NCBI GenBank assembly: GCA_003255025.1
Contig: QANY01007297.1
Location: 544,437-608,436 of the forward strand
Length of the DNA stretch: 64,000 nucleotides
Reading direction: 5' to 3'
Origin: Datisca glomerata
Taxonomy: Eukaryota; Streptophyta; Magnoliopsida; Cucurbitales; Datiscaceae
The notes below the pieces were generated by a model. It worked only from the letters and a program-made list of their open reading frames with translations. It searched no databases and had not been told where the DNA came from. A program made the position numbers and the translations under genes. Shown piece by piece: positions 45,895-58,190 of this stretch; the first letter of the stretch is position 1, and each line of letters opens with the position of its first letter.

Positions 45895-46440
45895 TATGTT
45901 CATGAGTATTATTAGGATGTTTTCTTATTCTAGTATGTTCTAATTTTCTTATCTAGGGCTACGGCGTAGCCAAACCATGATTGTTCATATATTTTGATTT
46001 TCAATTCAAATCGTTGTTTATTTAGTATTATTGAGTGTTAAAATTCATTTTTAATGCTTGTGATTTTCTGGCTAACTATTGAATATTTTTGGATTTAATT
46101 CTAAGACTGAGAAATGATGATTAAATTTACTGTTTGTTTATAACACCATTATAATTTTATAAGTCAGAGATAATTATGGATCTAGTGTAGCAAATTTAAT
46201 TGCTTGTACTTAATGAGTTTCCATTTATTTAATATTGATAGAGATGTGAGATTAGTATTTTTTATTTATTGTTATCGATGCTTGAGAATGATTGATAATT
46301 ACATTAGAGAAATTCTCTGTCAAAATTTTGATAAACAATGGTTGATTGAGATTTGAAATTTAAAGCATGTTTGGTTTGGTGAAATCGAAAACCCTAGAGC
46401 TTTTAACTAAATTGTTAGTTATTTAGCCATGAGTATTTTT
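45895..46440. repeat. Dispersed repeat shared with 21185-21700
   Basis: Shares long stretches with the block inside the 5' LTR of the large Copia, in the same orientation. Examples are TCTTATCTAGG-CTACGGCGTAGCC, TTTAGTATTATTGAGTGTTA and GGTTTGGTGAAATC. Probably part of an LTR or leader of a high-copy retroelement. It starts directly at the CACTA terminus, so the CACTA inserted at, or deleted into, this repeat. Confidence 0.75.
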
Positions 46441-47124
46441 TCCAGTACGGTCCTCGAGCTAGCCTATACGCTATAACTCTTATCGTAACGCTAATAAATG
46501 AGTACTCCATGGATACCTAGTCGTGATCCAATTAGGTCTTAATTTTTAGTGATGAAAATCATTAATTAAAATTAATTTACTTCATTTTAATTAAGAGATA
46601 AATTTCCATTAATCCTGACTCTTGGAGTTCACTGTAAATACGAGGTGTCTCTGAGAGATTATAATAGAAGTCAGTTTGACACCATTAGTGAGAGAAGAGT
46701 AATCCCTAGAGAGTCTTATTATTCTCCCTAGCTAAAAAAGGAGATGGAATGAAAAGTGCGATTTTTCTTCCAATTGCTCATATAGTGGTGATCGGTTGAT
46801 GACCCAAGGAATAGCAAAGTGGATCATGAAGTATCGATTCAAGGTGATTTGAGTCAATTCACGGTTGTTCACGCAGTCGACGGTGATAGACAACAATTGA
46901 TGGCATGGGAGGGCGGCAACTCTTTCACAATTTCAAGGTTTTGTGTGTAAATCGAGGACAAGGTTCATGCATAGATTGGATCAAATCATGATTAAAAGCT
47001 TCAATTTTTAGGGTTCAGGCATTAAGGGCATGACTTCTATGTTCGTTCTAGTATAAATTTGATAATTAAATTTTAGGATTGAAACAATTTCAGCTGCGCC
47101 AGTCTCTTAATTGATATCAGAGCC
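46441..47124 (+). repeat. LTR-like remnant with Copia-type primer-binding site
   Basis: The sequence ends GCTGCGCCAGTCTCTTAA followed by TTGATATCAGAGCC (47111-47124), one change from the tRNA-Met primer site TGGTATCAGAGCC. The stretch before it has promoter/leader-like composition. The start of the LTR and any downstream gag were not recognised. Confidence 0.55.
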
Positions 47125-49554
47125 CTATTCTAGATCAATTTATTCGACATTTATTGTTAGAACAAGTACCCTATGGACTATCACTTCATGGAACACTAAC
47201 TCATTTTTGCAGGATTAATTTTGATTTAATCTCCCATGCATAACTATTTATGTTTTACATGTATAATTATGTTAATTATATGATTAGAGGGATAATCTAT
47301 GAAGAAATTATTTTTCCCTTTTAGATTTAGATTTAATTTACATGGATTCTTATAAACTTGACTTGAGAAAGTTGGATTTTTATTATGTAATTATTCAAAT
47401 CAGAAGGAGATAGAATCGATGCAAATAGGAAATTGAAATACAGAAAAAAACTCGTGACTGCACAATAGGTGGCTGCAAAGTGACAACTTTGATATTTTGA
47501 TCATAACTTTCTGATAAGATATTGGATTGAGTTGATTCAAAAATCTCTAGATAGATAATTCATAGGCCAAAAATTTTCTGTTCTAGAAGAAGGCAAATTC
47601 AGACATTTCCTTGGCCAAAGTTGAGGTCGAAATTGATATGTTGGTGAATGATAGGAATTTTCAAGTTTTGTGATTCTGGAATAGAATGATGAACCTTGGC
47701 ATTTAGTAGGTGATGATCGGCGGTGACAATCGGCAAGATGTGTTGTGGCAAGAAACTATAGATGGTTAAAATTGGTTCAAGTATCAGATTTTAACCTATC
47801 TTGAAGATCTATTTTTAATTTTCAATTAAGATAGGGTTAAGGTTAATGCAAGGATACAATTATATTTTAGATACTTATCCTTTATACCTTGTTTTGTTTG
47901 TTTATTGTGTTTTATGCCTAGCATGTTTAAGATAATTTTATTTGATGCACATCACCTTTTAGATACCATGTGTCTTGAGATTTATAAAAGGATAAGGAAT
48001 TGTGATTGTATAATGAAGAAAAAATTAAGCATAACCGATTAGGGACACAAAATGATTAACCGTAGAAGCATGTTATTAAATTTATTTAACTGTAATTTTT
48101 AATTTTAATAATCTTACTAGATATTTAATTAATGACTAACCAGTAGAAGTACTTCTCACTGCTTTCGTATGATGACCCCTTCCCAATAATCTGAAATGGC
48201 TAATAAACTGACTTGATGAGTTGAGCCTACTAGCATGTGAGAAGTACTTCCCAATAACCAGCGGTTCAGTCAATTTATTCCAAACTAAGGCCATGTTTAC
48301 TATCAAGATTTGGCTTTCAATAAGAATTGATATATGTAATCAAAATCTGTGTTTATTAAAATAAGAATTTCAATATTTTGTGGTCCCACCATTTGACCAG
48401 ATTTATAATCCGTTGGCAAGTGGATTACAAATTCAAATCCAAACCTCATCATGAGTTGATGAGGAAACTCTTAAACTCCTCAATTTAAACTCTGAAGATT
48501 ATTCCCTTTAACCATTTTTACCTATTTTCTTCTTCATCCACGTCCACACTCACACCCATGTCTTTTCCTTTTCTTTTTATATAAATATAATCAAATTTAT
48601 TGAAAATTTAAGTACATTTATTTGATAAGTTTGTTTATTATAAGATAAAATTGAAGAATAATCGCACCTACAAAAAATATTATTATTTACAATATTGTTG
48701 TAAAAAATAACATTGTCAATTGAGGGCATTCTAATAAAATTATCTGATCCAATTTGAGAAGCTATGGTAAAAAACAAGTAATCTAAATCATGAATCTAAA
48801 TATTGAATCTAAGAATTTACTGAACTGTGCTTTTTTATTCTTATTTGAAGATATATTCTCATTTGATTTGTGTTTATTTTTTCTAACTCTATCATATTTT
48901 ATAAATGTGAGGGGGAGCGGTGGAAGGGATTGTGGAAAAATAACACAATCTAGATTTACGACAAAAACTTATTGAAGTAAATTGGACGTTTATTAAACTT
49001 CAATCATATAAATTTATTGAACTAAGAGTTGGCAACAACTTACCATTTACCGCTGGAGGAGGAATGGCGATAGAGCAGAACTGACCACGACGGAGCAGGT
49101 GAAGCAGGACAGAGGATGATGATGGGGGAACGAGGAACTGCCAAAACTTGGGGTTTATTTTAGAAAGGAACATAGTAAACGAATGTGAGTTATCTTTTTT
49201 CAGAGTCAGATTCCGCGTCAAAATTCTGGTCGGGTCGATTATTATGTTTTTAGGTTTAAGGGTAAGGTCAAGAGTTTTCTGTTCTTTTCACTATAAAATA
49301 TAATTTTTTTTACCAGAATGAACCTTCTTGTCATTTTAAAAAATAGAAGACTGTATGTGTTATTTAAACAAACTACAGTGTGTGTCAAAATAATTTTCGC
49401 TATCGTTTTCACGTGTTCAAATAGGTAATTTTGATATTATTGATTATTTTAACGATGATAGTTTATAATTATTGGTTTTGAGTTTTTTTTAGCACTGAAA
49501 CCTAATTATTGTTCAAACTAGATCGGTGTACGTGTTATTTATATAAAATATAAT
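47125..49554. other. Unassigned, AT-rich sequence
   Basis: No protein domain is recognised. The first part may be Copia leader. A 13-bp inverted pair (GAGAAGTACTT-type) occurs at about 48145-48250. The segment 48290-49190 starts CCATGTTTACTATCAAGATT and ends near AACATAGTAAACG, a weak terminal-inverted-repeat signal. Confidence 0.4.
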
Positions 49555-51206
49555 ACTGCGACGGTTATACGGCGACGATTTGTTTAACCGTCGTTAATTA
49601 TTTAAAAGGAGAAGTAATTGTGACGGTTTACCTAACTCGCAAATGTGAGATCTGTTCCGACGGTTTTATGTAAACCGTCAGAATTGGATTCGATATACCG
49701 ACGATTTTAGTAAACTGTCAGGAATAAACCTCTTTTACATACAAATTGTGACAATTATGTTAACCGTCAGGATAGAGATGCTTGTTGGACCTTTTGTTGT
49801 GACGATTTGGCAAAACCGTCGCATTTGGATGAGAAACTCGACCGTTTTTCTTGACGGTTCAACAGAATCATCGGGATATGATCTATTGCTACGGTTTTAA
49901 AAAATTGTAGCAATACAAAACCCTAAAATTATTTAAACAAACCCGCGCAGCTTCTTCCCCATTTTCCCCTGCCTTCTTCCTCATTTTCCCCTGCGACAGG
50001 CTCGTGGTCCTGCCTTCCCCTTCTTCCCGCAGTAGCGAACTTCGACGACAGGCTTGTACGGTGGTCATCCTTGTTGGCGTAGCTCAGGCTCGATCTCAGC
50101 CTCGTGGTCCTCATCTTCCATGTCCTCCTCGCCGTAGCTCAGCCCGTGGTCCTCACATCTTCCGTGAACTTTGACAGGCGATCACAGCCCTGATAGAGCC
50201 AGTCGAGCTCCCTAATTCTCTATTATGCTTTAAATTTATGTTATGCTTTAAATTTCTGTGATGGGCTTTTGAATTTAGTTTGTTTTGTTGAGATTTGTTA
50301 TCAAATGAAAAAGAAAAGGAGAAAAAGGATTTGAGGGGTTCTCGGGTTCAGATTGATCGAGGGAGAATGAGAAATGAACAAAAAATTAATAAGGTTTTGT
50401 TTTTTGGTTAAGCTTGTGATTATGGTTTCATTCATCTATTCTTTTGGTTGTTGAAAATTTGATTCTTTGCATGATGAAAGATGAATATTGGTGAGTATTG
50501 AGATGTACATTAGTGTTGTCATCTTATCGTAAATCCATTGATACACGAAATTAGAATCTTGGGCGTTCAACATGTTTGTTGAGTACTTTTAGGGTGTTCG
50601 ATATGTTTGTTCAATGCTTTGATTTTTTTCATTCTTATGAGCTGCTGATAATTGCTACCAAGGATTCTTCTCAATTACTTTAAATTCATTTATAGCGCCT
50701 ATTGCTGGGTAATTATTCCACTTTCTTGAAGACTTATATTGCTTAATTATAACATGATTTGGATAGTTGAAGATTCATTTATAAAATATTTTTTAAGATT
50801 ATTAGGCTGAGGAGAAAAGGTGTAGCATTAGCTTTGATTATTCTATTTGTTTGTTCTACTTTAAGCTTTGAGAGTTGTAATGGATACGAGTTGGATGACA
50901 AAACCACGATTTAGTAAGACATATCAAGATGGAGTAGATTAGTTCATGAAATTTTCCTTTGAAAGAGGATCGAGTGATGGATATATATCGTGTCGTTGTT
51001 ACCGGTGTGTTCACTGTTATCGCAAAACTAGATACGTCGTCCGTCAACTCCTGATATGTGATTGAATTATAAGTGATTATACATGTTGGTATTTTCACGG
51101 GGGGTCAGCGGTGACTACTTCAATTGCCAAAAATTGCAGGACTTGTCCACTATAGATGGAAATACCCAATTGAAATGTAAGATTGACATAGTATATATTT
51201 ACAATT
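49555..51206 (+). mobile_element. 5' part of a CACTA element, truncated by a Gypsy LTR
   Basis: Between 49555 and 49920 there are about ten direct and inverted copies of TGACGGTTT / AAACCGTCA variants, a subterminal array. A GC-rich leader follows (49930-50210). A transposase-associated domain lies at 50880-51103. The exact terminus before 49555 is not clear. The element stops where the LTR starts at 51207. Confidence 0.75.
50880..51103 (+). pseudogene. CACTA transposase N-terminal (transposase-associated) domain
   Basis: The ATG at 50880 opens MDTSWMTKPRFSKTYQDGVD, a stop, FMKFSFERGSSDGYISCRCY, then RCVHCYRKTRYVVRQLLICD, a stop, and YTCWYFHG. This matches the transposase-associated domain of plant CACTA proteins (usual start MD-x-SWM, Cys-rich centre C-P-C-x2-C, end W-x2-HGE). 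Two in-frame stops inactivate it and the rest of the transposase is missing. Confidence 0.85.
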
Positions 51207-53488
51207 TGTTGCAACGTGCATGCGACGCGGAGCGGTGATTGAAAAATCATTTTTTGAAAAAAAATAAATTCAGAGTCGCCACCAATCATTTTAGGGCATG
51301 ATTGGTCACCCAATTTTAAAATCAAATATTTTGGTCTAGGAAAATTTAAAGTTGGTTCAAGAGTCATTTGCGTGTGGGGAAGGTATTAGCACCCCACACC
51401 GCCCATTATGAAAAATGGTTACCAAATTTAATCAAATACTATCCAAATTATTTTTTAAATAATGTTATAGAAATTCAATTTTGAATGTCCCATATGGTAC
51501 ATTTTGCATCATAAAAATGAGCAAATAAATGACCTTCAACGGGTGGTATAAAGACCATTAGAAATTATGAAATCAAAGCGTTATTAGAGTTACTCTCGGT
51601 ATCCTAAAAATAACTCCTCACCTTGGTAGTTCAAAAAATTTGGTATCCCAAAAATTCTAAAATCCGACATCATATTTTTTTAGTTAAAACTAAGTAAAGA
51701 AATTTACAAAATAATAATCACATACAACCGTGAGATATGACAATAATATATAAATAAATAAGAAGAGATAACAACTATAAAAAAAGAATAATGTAAAGGA
51801 ATGTTAGAGATGATAAATATGTATGATAAATTTTAAAAAAGAATATGTAGGGTGAAAATTATGAAACAAGACGTGAAATAATTAATAATATATATAAAAG
51901 TAAATTAAAACAAACCAATAATATCTACTTAAAAATAGAAAAATGAACAAACATAAAAAATAAAAAATAAAATGTAAACAATAAAAAAATACAAAAAATA
52001 CAAAAAAATACAACAAAAAAAAGAAATAATTTTAGAGAGGGTGACATCACCCTCTGCTAAGTCACGGTGGGTGACATCACCCTGTGTTAAGTGACAGATG
52101 GTGACATCAACCTCTGTCATTTATTTTACATATGCATATATATATATATGTATATAATTGTTTAGCAAATAAATTAATAATAATTTTTTTATGTGTAAAA
52201 TAATTTAATCTATGAAAAATGCTTAATTTCATACATAATTAACATGAGCATGTTTTTTTTACTAAATGATCTATTACTTATCATTTTTTATTTTTTCACC
52301 CAATGCTAATCAAATAGCAAAAGAATGATCATTAATGATAACTAATTAAAACAAGTGTTACTAAAAATAAATAAATATTTTTGTTTGGGATATAAATATA
52401 AAATTTTTTATTTTGAACTACTTAGTTCACTAATTATCATTTTTCCTTTCTTCCTTAATTGCAAGGAATGATAATGGATGGTAATTAGTTTAAACAAATG
52501 TCACTAAAGAAAATCCATAAAACTTTCAAAATAAAATAATTTTTGTTTGGGATATAAATATACCATTGTTTTTATTTTGGACCATTTAGTTCACTAATTA
52601 ACATATTTCCTTTCTTTCTTCATTGCTAGGAATGACCATATATGGTAACTAGTTCAAACATGTGTCACAAAAATGATGGTCAAAAATTAAAAAGAAAAGA
52701 AGAAAAGACTTGTAAGAACATAAATATATGCATAATCTTGTATAGAGGTTTTACTCTCTAGTTTATGCATTTTTATGTATGAGAAATTATCATAGGAGAT
52801 CTTTTCATCTAATGTACACTTTCAACCCATTAAATGATTGATTCACATTGAATTAATTTTACACCCCTGAAAATTTTATCCTCATTCTGATTGATTGAGT
52901 TGATGACAAAAAAATATCATCATCAAACTGGTAGAGAGATAAACAATATATAAAAATAAAACTTAAGATTAAAAGTAAGAGAAATGATAAAGAATGAGTA
53001 AACAAACCTATGTATGAAAAATGAAACAAAGAAGTATCAAATACATAGTATGAAGAAGAGAGATGATTAATTAGAATAAACAAAATATATTATAAGCTAA
53101 AATGTAAGAGATTTGAACTATCTTAATAAAAAGAAAATGAGAAGATGGAAAATAAATAGAAATGAAAACTCTCATTCTTTCTCTTTTTCACTGTTTTCTC
53201 AAAACCTCTCTTTCTCTCTCTAAAATCTCTTCTCTTCATCACTCTCCCCAAATCTTCCATTTCAAGTGAAGACATCCCCTTTATTTATAGGCAAATTTAG
53301 AGCTTCACTTTTTTGATTTTAGTCTTTTTGTTCCCCTTTTTTTATTTTTGGTCATTGGACAAATTTTCTTATTTTTTAGGCATTGAGTTATTTTTTAAAT
53401 CATACACATAGTTTTAGACTAGTATATGAGCAAAAAAATAAAATTTATATTTTTAAAGTATTGGACCGGACAACATACGGTACCTATA
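51207..53488 (-). repeat. 3' LTR of the Tat/Ogre-like Gypsy (2.28 kb)
   Basis: In plus orientation it begins TGTTGCAACGTGCATGCGAC and includes AGAGTCGCCACCAATCATTT and GGTATTAGCACCCCACACCG, all repeated in the LTR at 63026 onward. It ends near ACCTATA just before the polypurine tract. An internal block of three 33-bp units (GGTGACATCACCCT-type) lies at about 52036-52118. Confidence 0.85.
52036..52118. repeat. Short tandem repeat inside the LTR
   Basis: Three units of GGGTGACATCACCCTCTGCT-type, with linkers TAAGTCAC/TAAGTGAC. A matching, shorter block occurs in the other LTR at about 63917-63964, next to the N gap. Confidence 0.85.
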
Positions 53489-53502
53489 GCTGCCCCCTTT
53501 GT
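53489..53502 (-). other. Polypurine tract of the Gypsy element
   Basis: On the minus strand AAAGGGGGCAGC directly precedes the 3' LTR, as expected for second-strand priming. Confidence 0.75.
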
Positions 53503-53629
53503 TCACGTTTCTAAACTTAGAAGGTGTACAAATGTGTAGATAAATATTTTTTGATCGGAAAAAAAACTATATAGATAAAGGAAATAGAAACCTCGACTTA
53601 TTCGGGTTCTAAGAAATGACAAAACTTAT

Positions 53630-53960
53630 GAAATGGACCTGGATAGACACATGTTTCGACCTCGACTTAATTGAAATGGACCAGGCGCTGACACCGGATT
53701 TCGACCACGATAAAGTCAGGTTTGATTTAACCAAGATATTTGAAAGGAAAGGGACCTGGATAGATGCTGACTTTGACCTCGACTCGATTCAGGTTCAATT
53801 TAACCATATTAATTGAAATCGACCAGGCACTGACAACTGGCTTCGACCACGACAAAGTCAGGTTCAATTTAACCGAGATATTTGAAAGGCTACAGACCTA
53901 GATAGACGCAGGCTTTCACCTCGACTCGATTCAGGTTCAATTTAACTAAAGATGTTGAAA
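53630..53960. repeat. Degenerate tandem repeats in the Gypsy 3' untranslated region
   Basis: Units with GACCTGGATAGA, TTCGACC-CGAC, AGGTTCAATTTAACC and ATATTTGAAAGG recur at spacings of about 117 and 142 bp (starts near 53635, 53752 and 53894). Such arrays are common between integrase and the 3' LTR in Tat/Ogre elements. Confidence 0.85.
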
Positions 53961-54555
53961 TGATATGATATTTGAAAGGCTACGGACATATGGTGTAAGA
54001 GCTAGACTAATGCATGCTCTAAATGTTGGAAAGTCATGTACGAATTTCAAAAGAATATCTTTAAATGATTCATGCACTTAAATTGCATCAAAACATATCA
54101 ATATGATGCATGTCTATGGGTTGTAATTATTGAATATAAATGCAAAGTAGTGATTTTGAGTGCATGCATGCTATGCATGATTGAAAACATTTGCAAGAAA
54201 TTTTTTTGATGATTTTTTGAAAGTTGACTAATGTCGCCATATCCTTCACTCTTCAAATCAATCACTTGGCCTAAGGTCATGGATTCGCAATGAAGTATCG
54301 AGTATACTTTCAAGAAAATGATCCATCATTATTCATTGGTTTGTGCCCCAGTATTCGGCTTCACGTCGATGATGAAGAATAAATGGATAATTTATCCACA
54401 TTTTGCTTCTTTTTTGTACTTTAATTGCAATCCTCTAATTGTGTTTTAGCCTTCGTTATGTGCCTACCAACTTTCTCGTGATGACTTTTTAGATTTTCCC
54501 TCGTACTCAGACCGCCTTTTTTAGTTCCTATTCTTTTCTTTTTTCTTTTTTAATT

Positions 54556-54672
54556 AGCTTTCACCTAACCAAGTTTATACTTCTGAGTCATTTCAGCTTT
54601 CGCCTAACCAAGTTTATGCTTCTGAGTCATTTCAGCTTTCACCTAACCAAGTTTATGCTTCTGAGTCATTTC
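54556..54672. repeat. 39-bp tandem repeat, three copies
   Basis: Units 54556-54594, 54595-54633 and 54634-54672 begin AGCTTTCACCTAACCAAGTT. They differ by single bases (for example TTTCAC/TTTCGC, TATAC/TATGC). Confidence 0.95.
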
Positions 54673-54922
54673 AACAGTAATTAATGATGTCTTAGAATTG
54701 AGAGGAATAAGAAATAATGGAAATAAGGAGAAGATGAAGTATATTTATTTATCAACTGAGAAAGAAAAAAGGCTCTTCATTGATGATGAATAACGTTTAC
54801 AAACGATGATTTAGAAAAAGAAAAAAAATGGAGGAAGAATTTCTCTAGTATTCGAGACAGCTCTTTAATTTTTAAAAAAACATTTTTTCTGCCTAACTTC
54901 ATTTTTCCCATACATAGAGTGG

Positions 54923-56372
54923 TCAAACAAAGTATTTCTTGACGGTATCAGAATTAACTGTGTGCGGTAAATCATCTCCATCCATGTTTGTTAGCATGAG
55001 AGCTCTTCCCGAGAAAGCCTTCTTGATAATGAAAGGTCCTTCGTAATTTGGGGTCCACTTCTCCCTGTGATCCTTTTGATATGAGAGTATATTTTTCAAC
55101 ATCAAGTCTCCTTCTCGGAAACACAATTTTTTTGTCATATGCGTGCATCATTTTTCTTTGACATAACTGCCCTCTACATAACGCAGTCAATCTTTTCTCC
55201 TTGATGAAATTCAATTGCTCATATCGTGTTTGTACCCACTCTGCTTCTTCTAATTTCGCCTCCATTAAGACTCTGAGGGAGGGAATTTCCACCTCAATTG
55301 GAAGGACCGCTTCCATGCCATATACCCAAAAGAATGGCGTTGCCCCAGTTGATGTTCGGACTGATGTGTGGTACCCATGCAGTGTAAAAGGGAGCATCTC
55401 ATGCCAATCCTTATAAACCTCCGTCATCTTCTTTATGATCCTCTTTATGTTCTTATTGGTTGCTTCCACTGCTCTGCTCATTTTTTGACGATAAGGAGAT
55501 GAATTATAATGTTTAATTTTGAATTGCTCACATAATTCTTTCATCATCTTGTTATTTAAATTTGTCCCATTATCTGTGATGATCCTTCCAGGAAGACCAT
55601 ATCGACAAATTATTTCCTTTTTAATAAACTTAACAACCATACTTCAAGTTACACTCGAATAAGAACTTGCCTTCATCCATTTGGTAAAATAATCTATAGA
55701 GACCAAAATGATACGAAACCTGTTAAAGGCTTTGGGTGTGATGGGACCAATGACGTATATGCCCCACATAGAGAACGACCAAGGCGCGGACATGACATGT
55801 AAAGGGGATGCGGGTACGTAAATTTGACATTTATGGCATTTCTTGGCGTACTTGATGCAGTCAGATTCTAGAGTTAACCAATAATATCCTACTACTCTCA
55901 AGATTTGTTTGGCCATCATATGTCCATTAGCATGGACTCCATAAATTTCTTCATGAACTACCTCTATGATTTGATTCGCTTCCCTTGCATCAACACATCT
56001 TAGGAGCACCATATCATGGTTTCTTTTGTAAAGTATTTCACCATTCAAGAAGAAACACATGGACAATCTTCTAATAGTGTGTTTACCATTCTCAGAAGCT
56101 TTGGATGGATATTCTCCATTCTTTATATACTGCTTAATGTCGTAATACCATGGTCTTGTGTCTGGCTCTTCTTCAATACTCATATAGTGAGCAGGAAAAT
56201 CTCGCTTCTCAACTTTTATGGGTTGCACTTTTTCCTTAAAATCTGTGGTGAACATGGATGCTAGAGTTGCCTGTGCATCTACAATTTGATTATTCTCTCT
56301 GGGTATATGGTCAAATGAGATCACTTCAGAAGTTCGGCTTAACTTAGTTATATGTTTGTTAGAAGGTACCAA
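54923..56372 (-). pseudogene. Gypsy integrase
   Basis: From 56372 down: the zinc-binding part with HANGHMMAKQILRVVGYYW and CIKYAKKCHKCQIYV (about 55950-55800); core D at LVSIDYFTKWMKA (about 55720-55680); a stop at the 55643/55640 junction; D at GRIITDNGTNLNNKMM (about 55590-55545); and E at AVEATNKNIKRIIKKM (about 55480-55430). The D-D-E triad is thus present but in broken frames. The C-terminal part shows GATPFFWVYGMEAVLPIEVE (about 55350-55290), then frameshifts, and VGDLVLKNI-like residues ending in ...NYEGPFIIKKAFSGRALMLT (about 55050-54985), the usual chromo-like end. Inactive because of stops. Confidence 0.9.
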
Positions 56373-56654
56373 CTTGGAGTCTCTAGCTTCTCATTCCCCG
56401 TTTAGTTGTTGTATCACCAATAACGAATCTCCGTACACTCGAAACTTATTTATCTTCATATCTGCTTGAATTTCCATGGACATGCCTCATATTCTGAAGC
56501 ATTGTTTGTGCAGTCAAAGCATAGTTTTTCCGTAAATGAGAACAAATTTCCCTCAGGAGATATGATGATTGTCCCAATTCCATGTCCTACATCATTAGAG
56601 CGCCATCAGATAACATTGTCCACAATTCTAGATCCATAGATTCTCCTTCATTTT
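56373..56654 (-). pseudogene. Second (archaeal-type) RNase H domain of the Gypsy element
   Basis: The minus strand reads, across two frames, a broken start with GKFVLIYGKTM, then EIQADMKINKFRVYGDSLLV, IQQLNGE, a stop, and ARDSKLVPSNKHITKLSRTS, running into FDHIPRENNQIVDAQATLAS at the start of the next frame. The order Y-G-D-S-L-L-V then H-I-P-R-E-N-N-Q-x-A-D-A is typical of the additional RNase H of Tat-lineage elements. Here the usual A-D-A is V-D-A. Stops are present. Confidence 0.8.
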
Positions 56655-57176
56655 TTAATATGACTTATATGTTCTCATCAGGAAATAAAACTTCATAGGC
56701 TCATAATCTTGTGTTGGTTGATCTGCAAGATAATCAGCAAGTACACTTCCTTTTATTGACTTTCTCGTGACATAAACAATATCATATTTCGTGAGCAACA
56801 TTTTCCATTTAGCGATTTTCCCAGAAAAGTGATGGCTTTTCAAAGATATATTTGATTGGATCCATCTTTGAAATTAACCAACTTATGTGGTATAACATGT
56901 ACTGTCTAAGCCGATGAGCAGCCCAGGCTAATGCACAACACCTTTTTTCCAACATCGAATAATTAGCCTCATAATTTGTGAACTTTTTGCTTAAATAGTA
57001 TATTGCTTGTTCTTTCCTTCCAGAGGCGTCATGTTGACCAAGTACGCAACCCATGAATTTTCCTGTCACTGTAAGATACAAAATGAGTGGACGCCCTGGA
57101 GTTGGAGGAACAAGTATAGGTGGATTTTGCAAGTATTGCTGATCTTCTCAAAAGTAATTTGACAATTATCATTACA
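56655..57176 (-). pseudogene. Gypsy RNase H domain following RT
   Basis: The frame at 57132-56809 gives PLILYLTVTGKFMGCVLGQH, EQAIYYLSKKFTNYEANYSM and LEKRCCALAWAAHRLRQYML. This is the RT-connected RNase H of Gypsy elements (usual L-Y-L-x-V-S then AIYYLSKKF). It continues in the next frame with GKIAKWKMLLTKYDIVYVTR and GSVLADYLADQP (about 56820-56720). The frame shift at about 56820 breaks it. Confidence 0.88.
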
Positions 57177-58190
57177 TCATTCTGTATCACTTTTTCGGAG
57201 AAATTTAAAGATAGGTTCACAATTTACAGTTAGATGTGAGATGAACCGGACTATGTAATTTAATCTCCCTAAGACACCTCTAACTTCCTTTTGAGTTTGA
57301 GGTGCCGACATATCAATGATGGCTCGAACCTTGTCAGGGTCAACTTTTATTCCTTCCTTTCTCACGATAAAAATAAGTAGTTTTTCTGAAGATGCTGCGA
57401 ATGTACACTTTGTCGGGTTAAGTTTTAACTGGAACTTTCTCAACCGTTCAAATAGTTTTCGCAAAGTGACCGTGTGATCTTCCCCTTGACGAGATTTGGC
57501 AATCATATCATCAACGTACACTTCGATTTCTTTATGCATCATATCATGAAACAGTGTTAACATTGCCCGCTGGTAAGTCGCCCCTGCATTCTTCAGACCA
57601 AATGGCATAACCTTATAACAAAATGTACCACACAAAGTTATAAAAGTCCTCTTTTCACAATCTTCAGGAGCCATTTTGATTTGGTTATACCCCGAAAAAT
57701 CATCCATGAAAGAGAAGGTTAAATGTCCTGTAATGTTATCTACTAAGACATCGATATGGGGTAATGAAATATTATCCTTGGGGCTTGCCTGATTTAAGTC
57801 TCTATAATCGATGCACACCCTTACTTTCTCATTTTTCTTCAGCACTGGGACTATATTAGCAACCCATTCAGGGTATTTTGCTACTTCTAGAAAGCCCACA
57901 TCTACTTGCTTTTTAACTTATTCTTTGATCTATACCAGCATGTCTGGTTTCATTTTCCGTAACTTTTGTCACACTGGTTTACTTTCAGGCATAAGTGGCA
58001 AATGATGAATCATGATATCAGTGTATAGACATGGAATATCTTCGTAAGACCATGCAAAGACGTCAATATACTCTTTGAGTAAGTCAATTAATTCTTGGCA
58101 GCTTTGGCCTGTCATAGAAGTGCCAATTTGGACTTATTTCGTCTCTCCCTCCAATCCTAAATTTATCACATCCGTTAACTCTTGATATGG
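57177..58190 (-). pseudogene. Gypsy reverse transcriptase
   Basis: The N-terminal lead (about 58100-57990) reads DVFAWSYEDIPCLYTDIMIH, then GFLEVAKYPEWVANIVPVLK, VRVCIDYRDLNQASPKDN, FSFMDDFSGYNQIKMAPED, FGLKNAGATYQRAM, and the catalytic block EVYVDDMIAKS (about 57520-57490) with intact YVDD. It ends with LGRLNYIVRFISHLT. The main frame 57899-57177 is open for 240 codons; upstream there are stops (for example in KPV-stop-QKL). This is the best-preserved catalytic domain of the element. Confidence 0.93.

Noticed and set aside
48145..48250. Short inverted repeat around GAGAAGTACTT, considered as a MITE
   Set aside because: Only about 13 bp of arm, no target duplication and no subterminal structure.
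48290..49180. Possible hAT/PIF element between CCATGTTTACTATC and AACATAGTAAACG
   Set aside because: The ends match only weakly and no target duplication or transposase is visible.
54556..54672. Regular short repeats considered as a CRISPR array
   Set aside because: The units are adjacent without spacers and lie in a plant retrotransposon.
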